Source: Brevundimonas sp. UBA5936
GTDB taxonomy: Bacteria > Pseudomonadota > Alphaproteobacteria > Caulobacterales > Caulobacteraceae
Assembly (NCBI GenBank): GCA_002430835.1
Contig: DJDA01000077.1
Coordinates: 1 to 9,061 of the forward strand
DNA: 9,061 nt
Direction: 5' to 3'
Part shown: positions 1 to 4,389 of the stretch, piece after piece
Numbering within the stretch: position 1 is the stretch's first letter
How the letters are laid out: each line of letters starts with the position of its first letter
The notes under the pieces: model-generated
Databases searched by the model: none
What the model saw: the letters and a program-made list of their open reading frames with translations, nothing else
Told to the model about the DNA's origin: nothing
Position numbers and translations under genes: made by a program

Positions 1-2
1 TG

Positions 3-353
3 CTGGCCGGGGCCGCCGTGGCGGCGGGGGCGGGGATCGCGCCCCTGGCGATCGGCCTGATGGTCCTGGCCATGGCGGTCGAGAACTCGGTCTTCCTGCG
101 CGACGGCGAGGTCGGGGTCAGCCTGACCTATATGACTGGAACCCTGATCAAGACCGGCCACGCCCTGGCTGCGGCCGTGCGCGGCGGCGATCCCTGGGCG
201 TTCCGGCCCTATATGGCGCTTTGGTCGGGGCTGGCCGGAGGCGCGCTGATGGGCGCGGTCGTCTATGGCCGCCTGGGGCTGATCGCCCTGTGGCCGGCGG
301 CCGCCATCGCCATGGCCCTGGCGCTGGGCGTACGGTTCAACCGCGCGGCGTGA
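3..353 (+). CDS. DUF1275 (YoaK-type) membrane protein, 3' part
   Basis: The reading frame is already open at the left edge, so the N-terminus lies outside the window; the first in-window ATG-like start is internal. The visible C-terminal part is very hydrophobic, with about three membrane segments separated by the block VENSVFLRDGEVGVSLTYMTGT. An N-x-V-F-R...TYMTGTL-K pattern followed by a small-residue GGALMGAVVYG helix is typical of the DUF1275/YoaK family of inner-membrane proteins, whose substrate is unknown. The gene ends at TGA 351-353 inside the end of the convergent thioesterase gene. No terminator lies between the two. The family call is from motif memory; function is not known. Confidence 0.75.
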   Translation: MAGAAVAAGAGIAPLAIGLMVLAMAVENSVFLRDGEVGVSLTYMTGTLIKTGHALAAAVRGGDPWAFRPYMALWSGLAGGALMGAVVYGRLGLIALWPAAAIAMALALGVRFNRAA

Positions 354-771
354 ACTTCCGGATCACGCCCGAGAAGGTCATCAGCAGCCGCTCGCCGGTG
401 GTGATCTGGCCGCGCACGAAGATCAGGCTCTTGCCCGCCTTGGTCACCTGGCCGGTCGCCTCGATTAGTTCGCCCACATAGGCGCCGTCGATGAAGGTGG
501 AGTCGAGTTGCACTGTCACGCCCGAGGCGCCCTCCATCTCCTGATAGGCGATCTGGAACATGGCGATGTCGGCGAAGGTCATCAGACAGCCGCCGTGCAT
601 CCGGCCGCCGGCGTTCATGTGCTTCTGTTCGGCGCGGAACGCGCAGCGCATGTGCCCGTCGGGATCGGGCTTGCCGTAGAAGGGCCCCACCACCACGTCG
701 AAGGTGTCGCGCAGGTCATAGGTCTGCCAACCGGCGAACTCGCCCTCGGTGACGGTGATTATCTCGGCCAT
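337..771 (-). CDS. PaaI-type hotdog-fold thioesterase
   Basis: A 144-residue protein of the usual size for a single hotdog domain. It has the PaaI-family signature: N53, then G55-G56, H59-G60-G61 and D68 in the helix that follows (MHGGCLMTFADIAM), then a beta-rich C-terminal half with the typical LDSTFIDGAYVGELIEATGQV strand pattern. Family members hydrolyse acyl-CoA or aryl-acyl-CoA thioesters in the cytoplasm; the aspartate after HGG is the usual catalytic acid. The substrate cannot be read from sequence. The ATG at 771 is preceded on this strand by an AGAAGG-like ribosome site (complement of 782-787) at about 10 nt. The gene is divergent from the DUF3253 gene across 47 bp and convergent with, and overlapping, the DUF1275 gene. 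Confidence 0.85.
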   Translation of the reverse strand: MAEIITVTEGEFAGWQTYDLRDTFDVVVGPFYGKPDPDGHMRCAFRAEQKHMNAGGRMHGGCLMTFADIAMFQIAYQEMEGASGVTVQLDSTFIDGAYVGELIEATGQVTKAGKSLIFVRGQITTGERLLMTFSGVIRKFTPRG

Positions 772-818
772 GTCGGTTTTGCCTTCTTTCCGATCTCGCG
801 GTGCAGCATATAGCGCCT
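772..818. promoter_or_regulatory. divergent intergenic region (thioesterase / DUF3253)
   Basis: This 47-bp gap must hold the start signals for two outward-facing genes. On the minus strand an AGAAGG ribosome site is visible. On the plus strand I see no convincing Shine-Dalgarno before the ATG at 819 and no clear -35/-10 pair, so the promoters may lie partly inside the flanking genes. Confidence 0.3.
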
Positions 819-1139
819 ATGAGCGATCCAATCGAAGCGGCCATTTTCGAAAAACTGGCCAAGGCCGACCCCAAGAACGTCGGCGGCAAGAGCATTGAAC
901 CGGCCGACGTGGCCAAGGAATTGCAGCCCGAGCAGTGGCAACGCCTGCTGCCCAAGGTGAAAGCGACGGCCCTGGGCCTGATGCGTCAGGGCAAGCTGAC
1001 CATCACCAAGAAGGGCAAGGCGGTCGATCCCAACAACTTCCGCGGCGTGATCCGCCTGCGCCTGCCGACCGAGGCCGAGACGGCCGCGGCCCTGGCGGCC
1101 CTGCCGCCGGTCGAAGCTTCGGATGACGATTTCGACTGA
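819..1139 (+). CDS. DUF3253 family protein
   Basis: A 106-residue protein starting MSDPIEAAIFEKLAK. The arrangement IEPADVAKELQPEQWQRLLPKVK, then a helix ALGLMRQGKLTITKKGKAVDPNNFRGVIRLRLP, matches the DUF3253 family, which looks like a small winged-helix domain: helix, helix, then a basic beta wing with GK-T-KKGK-VDP. That suggests nucleic-acid binding, but no function is established for the family to my knowledge. I prefer ATG 819 to the in-frame GTG 801 because homologous proteins begin directly at the helix; neither has a strong ribosome site. An acidic tail (ASDDDFD) ends the protein. The last 17 bp overlap the start of the next gene in another frame, so the two are probably translationally coupled. 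Confidence 0.75.
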   Translation: MSDPIEAAIFEKLAKADPKNVGGKSIEPADVAKELQPEQWQRLLPKVKATALGLMRQGKLTITKKGKAVDPNNFRGVIRLRLPTEAETAAALAALPPVEASDDDFD

Positions 1140-1728
1140 ACCGGACAACGGCCTGGACGCGCTCCTGGCCGAGATCCGCGCCTGCCGGGCGTGCCTGGGC
1201 CAGTTGCCCCACACGCCGCGCCCGGTGGTCATGGTCGCGCCTGAGACGCGCCTGCTGATCTGCGGCCAGGCGCCGGGGCGGCGGGTGCATGAAAGCGGCC
1301 TGCCCTTCACCGACCCGTCCGGCGTTCGCCTGCGCGACTGGATGGGGGTGGACGAGGCGACCTTCTACGGCGACCCGCGCCTCGGCGTGGCGGCGCAGGC
1401 CTTCTGCTTCCCCGGCACCGATCCCAAGGGCGGCGACTATCCCCCGCCGCGCCGCTGCGCCGAGCTGTGGCGGCCGCGTCTGCTGGCCGAGCTGCCCAAT
1501 GTCGAGCTGACCCTGCTGGTCGGCGGCTACGCCCAGGCCTGGGCGTTGGGCGCGGCGGCCAAGGCAAACATGACCGAGACGGTCCGCGCTTGGTGTGACT
1601 ATGCGCCCGCCATTCTGCCTCTGCCGCATCCGTCCTGGCGCAATACGGCCTGGCTGAAGAAAAACCCGTGGTTTGAGGCGGAGATTCTGCCCTACCTTCG
1701 GCAACGGGTGAAGGAGATGCTGGCGTGA
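1123..1728 (+). CDS. uracil-DNA glycosylase superfamily protein, possible [4Fe-4S] type
   Basis: A 201-residue protein of the UDG superfamily (COG1573-like). Motif A is G48-Q-A-P-G52 followed by G59-L-P-F62 and S66-G-V-R-L; motif B is H169-P-S-W-R-N174 after a hydrophobic strand (LTLLVGGYAQ) that forms the core. Four cysteines, C21-X2-C24 and C95-X16-C112, have the spacing of the iron-sulfur ligands of family 4 enzymes. Family 4 normally has GEAPG with a catalytic Glu; here Gln occupies that place, and HPS is followed by WRN as in other subfamilies. It may therefore be a divergent base-excision glycosylase or act on another base or nucleotide substrate. ATG 1123 lies within the DUF3253 gene; the stop TGA 1726-1728 forms a GTGA with a possible upstream start of the hydrolase frame. 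Confidence 0.8.
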   Translation: MTISTEPDNGLDALLAEIRACRACLGQLPHTPRPVVMVAPETRLLICGQAPGRRVHESGLPFTDPSGVRLRDWMGVDEATFYGDPRLGVAAQAFCFPGTDPKGGDYPPPRRCAELWRPRLLAELPNVELTLLVGGYAQAWALGAAAKANMTETVRAWCDYAPAILPLPHPSWRNTAWLKKNPWFEAEILPYLRQRVKEMLA

Positions 1729-1740
1729 CACATCGATTTT

Positions 1741-1892
1741 TCCTTCTCCCCTTGAGGGAGAAGGTGGCTCGCGGAGCGAGACGGATGAGGGGGCTGCCTG
1801 CTTCGCCCTCATCATCGGCCGTTCTGCCCGCTGATACAGCCCCCTCATCCGAGCGCCTTCGGCGCCCACCTTCTCCCTCAAGGGGAGAAGGA
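1741..1892. repeat. REP-like inverted-repeat (BIME-type) element
   Basis: Two 56-bp arms, 1741-1796 and 1837-1892, face each other across a 40-bp spacer. The outer 27 bases of each arm are identical in inverted form, as are the inner 15 (CGGATGAGGGGGCTG). The 14 bases between differ, yet each forms its own small hairpin: CTCGC-GGA-GCGAG (1768-1780) and GCGCC-TTC-GGCGC (1853-1865). Each arm also holds a perfect 9-bp hairpin, CCTTCTCCC/GGGAGAAGG, with a 5-base loop (1742-1764 and 1869-1891). This double-hairpin-per-arm layout is that of REP/BIME elements, spread in some bacteria by RAYT transposases; the motif type is common between genes in alphaproteobacteria from memory. It lies at the junction of the glycosylase-like and hydrolase genes. 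Confidence 0.85.
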
Positions 1893-1897
1893 AGAGG
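1888..1897 (+). promoter_or_regulatory. ribosome binding site for the hydrolase, supplied by the repeat
   Basis: AAGGA at 1888-1892 is the terminal part of the right repeat arm and lies 6 nt before GTG 1899; AGAGG at 1893-1897 follows directly. The AAGGA is inside the 3' side of the arm's 9-bp hairpin, so folding of that hairpin in the mRNA could hide it. This site decides in favour of the 1899 start. Confidence 0.5.
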
Positions 1898-1898
1898 T

Positions 1899-2918
1899 GT
1901 GATCGCCGCCGCGTTCCTCTCTCTCGCTCTAGCCGCCTGCGCCACGCCGCACGTCCAGCCGCCGTTGACGCCGCCCAACGGGTTCAACGGGCCGCACATT
2001 GAGACGGGAACCCTGGGACGCGGCGCTTTTGTGGTGCAGGACGGGGCGCGGCTGCCCTATCTGCGCTGGAGCCCGGAAGGTCAGGCGCCGTGGGCCGTCA
2101 TCGTCGCCCTGCACGGTTTCAACGACCACTACGCCTCCTTCCGCTTCGCCGGGCCGTGGTGGGCGCAGCGAGGCATCGAGACCTGGGCCTATGACCAGCG
2201 CGGCTTCGGCCTGGCCCCGAACCGGGGCGAGTTCGCGGCCGAAAGCCTGACTAGCCAGGATCTGCGCACCATCGTCGCCCTCGTTCGCGCCGAGCGGCCG
2301 AACGCCCTGATCGTGGTGGCGGGCGAGAGCATGGGCGGCTCCTCGACCATCGCCGCCTTCGGCTCCGACGCGCCGCCGGACGCTGATCGGGTGGTGCTGC
2401 TGGCGCCCGGCGTCTGGGGCTGGTCCAGCCAGAGCGCCTTCAATAGCGCGGGCCTGTGGACCGCCGCGCGCATGATGGGCGCCAAGCGGGTCGAGCCGCC
2501 GTCCTTCGCCGTGCGCGACATCCGCGCCTCGGACAATACGCTGGAGCTGATCCGCAACGGCCGCGACCCCCTGTCGATCCTGTCGACGCGGTTCGATTCC
2601 CTGTACGGCCTGGTCGACTTGATGGAGACGGCGACCCAGCGCCTGGGCCGTGTCGAGAAGCCGACCCTGCTGCTGTACGGCGCCCATGATCAGATCATCA
2701 CCAAACGCCCCATGCGCCGCGCGCTGGAGCAGGCGGGCGAGCGGTCGAACCTGACGACGGGCTATTACGCCGACGGCTGGCACATCCTGAACCGCGACCT
2801 TCAGGCCGAGATCGTCTTCGCCGACGTCGAGGCCTGGCTGCGCGACTCGACTCGGCCCCTGCCGTCCGGCGCGCCGGCGATCCTGCCCGCGTTGCAGGCT
2901 GATCCCAAGGCGCGCTGA
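1899..2918 (+). CDS. alpha/beta-hydrolase lipoprotein (lysophospholipase-like)
   Basis: A 339-residue serine hydrolase. From GTG 1899 the protein begins MIAAAFLSLALAAC, a short hydrophobic segment ending in a lipobox L11-A-A-C14, so it is predicted to be a lipid-anchored envelope protein. The catalytic triad is readable: S144 in GESMGG, D264 in LLYGAHDQII and H295 in DGWHIL; H72-G73 (ALHGFNDHY) is the oxyanion-loop motif. YDQRGFGLAPNRG is typical of the monoglyceride lipase/lysophospholipase (PldB-like, Hydrolase_4) group. Substrate is unknown. The frame stays open back to GTG 1725 through the repeat element; that version would add 58 residues of repeat-encoded, Arg/Ser/Pro-rich sequence and spoil the signal peptide. 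The 1899 start lacks the usual basic n-region, so the true start may have been altered by the repeat. A terminator follows. Confidence 0.8.
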   Translation: MIAAAFLSLALAACATPHVQPPLTPPNGFNGPHIETGTLGRGAFVVQDGARLPYLRWSPEGQAPWAVIVALHGFNDHYASFRFAGPWWAQRGIETWAYDQRGFGLAPNRGEFAAESLTSQDLRTIVALVRAERPNALIVVAGESMGGSSTIAAFGSDAPPDADRVVLLAPGVWGWSSQSAFNSAGLWTAARMMGAKRVEPPSFAVRDIRASDNTLELIRNGRDPLSILSTRFDSLYGLVDLMETATQRLGRVEKPTLLLYGAHDQIITKRPMRRALEQAGERSNLTTGYYADGWHILNRDLQAEIVFADVEAWLRDSTRPLPSGAPAILPALQADPKAR

Positions 2919-2923
2919 ACGCA

Positions 2924-2959
2924 AAACCTGCGGAAAGCGGAGGCGTTTTCCGCAGGTTT
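2924..2959 (+). terminator. intrinsic terminator after the hydrolase
   Basis: A perfect 13-bp inverted repeat, AAACCTGCGGAAA (2924-2936) and TTTCCGCAGGTTT (2947-2959), with a 10-base loop starts 5 nt after the stop codon. The A-run on the left and T-run on the right make it capable of working in both directions, though the T-tail is short. Confidence 0.8.
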
Positions 2960-2991
2960 CCTAGAAGCCTGGGGCGGCTGCATGGTGATGC

Positions 2992-3020
2992 TTGCCGTTT
3001 GGTCAGGCTGCGCGTATGTC
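2992..3020 (+). promoter_or_regulatory. weak candidate promoter for the dehydrogenase
   Basis: TTGCCG (2992-2997) and TATGTC (3015-3020) are separated by 17 bp, which would start RNA near 3027 and leave a leader of about 30 nt. The -35 fits the alphaproteobacterial housekeeping pattern; the -10 is poor. This is the best pair I can see between the terminator and the gene. Confidence 0.3.
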
Positions 3021-3056
3021 CTTCCGCACAAAAAAGTACCCCAGGAAAGGCCTGTC

Positions 3057-4151
3057 ATGGGCAAGACGCTGTTTGATTCTCCTTCTTTCTCGAACCATGA
3101 AGGCGTCCACGCCTTCTATGACGAGAAAACCGGCCTGAAGGCGATTGTTGCGGTGCACTCGACCGCGCGCGGTCCGGCCGTCGGCGGCACTCGCATGTGG
3201 AACTACGCCACCGCCGCTGAGGCGCTGGAAGACGTGCTGCGCCTGTCCAAGGGCATGAGCTACAAGAACGCCGTCGCGGATCTGGAAATGGGCGGCGGCA
3301 AGTCGGTCATCATCGGCGACAGCCGCACCCAGAAGTCGCCTGAGCTGTTCCACGCCTTCGGTCGCTATCTGAACGGCCTGGGCGGTCACTACTACGCGGC
3401 CGAAGACGTCGGCACCTCGGTCGAGGACATCGCCGAAGCGCGCAAGGTCACCGAATTCGTCCTGGGCCTGAAGGACGGTCCGGAAGCCTCGGGCGATCCC
3501 AGCCCGGTCACCGCCGAGGGCGTGTTCCGCTCGAACCTGGTCGTCGCGCGTCGCCTGTTCAACCAGAACGACATGACCGGCCTGACCGTCGCCCTGCAGG
3601 GCGTGGGTCACGTCGGCGCCTATCTGGCCGACATGCTGCACAAGGCCGGCGCCAAGCTGATCATCACCGACGTCAACCAGGCCAACCTGGAAGCCGTCGC
3701 CGCCAAGACGGGCGCCGAAATCGTCGCCCCGGACGCCATCTATGACGTCGCCGCCGACATCTACGCCCCGTGCGCCCTGGGCGCGACCCTGAACCCGCAG
3801 ACGCTGGACCGCCTGAAGGTCAAGGCCGTCTGCGGCGCCGCCAACAACCAGCTGGCCACGGCCGACATCGGCGACGAACTGTTCAAGCGCGGCGTGCTGT
3901 ATGCGCCGGACTACGTCATCAACGGCGGCGGCATCATCAACGTCGCCTCGGAAATGAACGCCCGTCAGACCGGCGGCGCCTATGACGCCTCGTGGGTCGA
4001 AGGCAAGCTGTCGCGCCTGATGGAGACCTTCGAGGAAATCCTCGAGCGTTCGGTCTCCGAGAACAAGCCGACCCACCTGATCGCCGACGCCATCGCTGAG
4101 GCCCGCATCCAGGCCGCCGCCGACAAGAAGGCCGCGGCCCTAAAGATCTAA
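3057..4151 (+). CDS. leucine/phenylalanine/valine-type amino-acid dehydrogenase
   Basis: A 364-residue member of the Glu/Leu/Phe/Val dehydrogenase family, matching the normal leucine dehydrogenase length. The N-terminal catalytic domain has G43-G44-T-R, then K70 (in SYKNA), the glycine-rich G79-G80-G81-K82 and D117 (AAEDVGTS), equivalent to the substrate and catalytic lysines and aspartate of Bacillus leucine dehydrogenase. The NAD-binding domain carries G182-V-G-H-V-G187, and N289-G-G-G-I-I-N closes the active site. The enzyme would reversibly deaminate a branched-chain or aromatic amino acid to the 2-oxo acid with NAD+ in the cytoplasm. Which amino acid is preferred cannot be read here. ATG 3057 has AGGAAAGG at 3043-3050; the in-frame ATG at 2982 has none and lies before the candidate promoter. 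It appears to be a single-gene transcription unit bounded by terminators. Confidence 0.9.
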   Translation: MGKTLFDSPSFSNHEGVHAFYDEKTGLKAIVAVHSTARGPAVGGTRMWNYATAAEALEDVLRLSKGMSYKNAVADLEMGGGKSVIIGDSRTQKSPELFHAFGRYLNGLGGHYYAAEDVGTSVEDIAEARKVTEFVLGLKDGPEASGDPSPVTAEGVFRSNLVVARRLFNQNDMTGLTVALQGVGHVGAYLADMLHKAGAKLIITDVNQANLEAVAAKTGAEIVAPDAIYDVAADIYAPCALGATLNPQTLDRLKVKAVCGAANNQLATADIGDELFKRGVLYAPDYVINGGGIINVASEMNARQTGGAYDASWVEGKLSRLMETFEEILERSVSENKPTHLIADAIAEARIQAAADKKAAALKI

Positions 4152-4157
4152 AGTTTG

Positions 4158-4225
4158 AAGGTCTGATCGACCTTTGACCAGCTAGCCTGCCTCTCTCGAG
4201 AGGCGGGCGGGCGCCGGGGGGCGCC
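4158..4225 (+). repeat. three consecutive hairpins downstream of the dehydrogenase
   Basis: Three inverted repeats follow the stop codon closely: AAGGTC/GACCTT (4158-4163 with 4169-4174); a 10-bp stem 4185-4194 with 4199-4208, loop CTCG and one T-G pair; and GGCGCC/GGCGCC (4210-4215 with 4220-4225) with a GGGG loop. None has its own T-run. They probably act with the terminator at 4228 or protect the 3' end of the mRNA. Confidence 0.6.
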
Positions 4226-4227
4226 TG

Positions 4228-4267
4228 AGGGGTGCGGGCCATAAGTCCGCGCCCCTTTATCATTTTT
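4228..4267 (+). terminator. intrinsic terminator between dehydrogenase and fliF
   Basis: AGGGGTGCGG (4228-4237) pairs with CCGCGCCCCT (4247-4256), with one T-G pair and a 9-base loop, followed by the T-rich TTATCATTTTT (4257-4267). This is a standard Rho-independent terminator and separates dehydrogenase transcription from the flagellar operon. Confidence 0.85.
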
Positions 4268-4299
4268 GGGCCTGCGCCAGCGGCTCCGCCTCCCATTCT

Positions 4300-4328
4300 T
4301 TAACGCCTCTTAACGCCGCATTTACCAT
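4300..4328 (+). promoter_or_regulatory. CtrA-like binding half-sites, fliF promoter
   Basis: The octamer TTAACGCC occurs twice, at 4300-4307 and 4310-4317, and is followed by TTTACCAT at 4321-4328. CtrA in Caulobacter binds TTAA-N7-TTAA(C), with TTAACCAT as an extended half-site. The second and third elements have the exact N7 spacing with one mismatch (TTTA), while the first and second have N6. The repeats are 10 and 11 bp apart, so all three lie on one face of the helix. CtrA is known to activate fliF in C. crescentus; its use here is inferred from the motif and position about 60-90 bp before the start codon. Confidence 0.7.
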
Positions 4329-4333
4329 CCAGG

Positions 4334-4352
4334 CGGCAGTTTCTGCCTAGCG
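4334..4352 (-). promoter_or_regulatory. FlbD (ftr4-like) operator at the fliF promoter
   Basis: Read on the minus strand, the site is CGCTAGGCAGAAACTGCCG. It fits the Caulobacter ftr pattern as I recall it (C-C-CGGC--AAA--GC-G) with one mismatch, and contains a perfect dyad GGCAG-TTT-CTGCC (4335-4347). It begins 6 bp after the CtrA-like half-sites, where the -10 region and start of transcription of a CtrA-driven promoter would be. In C. crescentus FlbD bound at ftr4 represses fliF. The flbD gene is the last of this operon, so the site suggests negative feedback. Confidence 0.65.
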
Positions 4353-4375
4353 GGTACGGTTCGTCCCGCGTGTGC

Positions 4376-4380
4376 AGGGG
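4376..4380 (+). promoter_or_regulatory. ribosome binding site deciding the fliF start
   Basis: AGGGG lies 9 nt before GTG 4390. The earlier in-frame GTG at 4372 would place this sequence inside the coding region and has no ribosome site of its own, so 4390 is preferred. Confidence 0.55.
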
Positions 4381-4389
4381 CGATGGCGC

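Noticed and set aside
1741..1892. Insertion sequence or CRISPR
   Set aside because: There is no transposase gene or target duplication in the window, and only two inverted copies rather than direct repeats with spacers.
1003..1999. Minus-strand open frames across the glycosylase-like gene and repeat element
   Set aside because: They encode Arg/Pro-rich low-complexity sequence, partly the repeat itself, with no ribosome site or family signature.
2982..3056. Upstream in-frame ATG as start of the dehydrogenase
   Set aside because: It has no ribosome site and adds 25 residues not expected in the family; ATG 3057 has AGGAAAGG and gives the family-typical N-terminus.
3003..4076. A 357-codon minus-strand open frame opposite the dehydrogenase
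   Set aside because: The product is Val/Gly/Asp/Gln-rich without domain pattern; the plus strand has all amino-acid dehydrogenase motifs.
4372..4389. Upstream GTG (4372) as fliF start, and ATG at 4383
   Set aside because: GTG 4372 has no ribosome site and would put AGGGG inside the gene; ATG 4383 is out of frame. GTG 4390 fits better.
4268..4389. A sigma-54 promoter for fliF
   Set aside because: I found no TGGC-N8-TGC type element with proper spacing; the fliF operon is early class and the CtrA-like half-sites explain it better.
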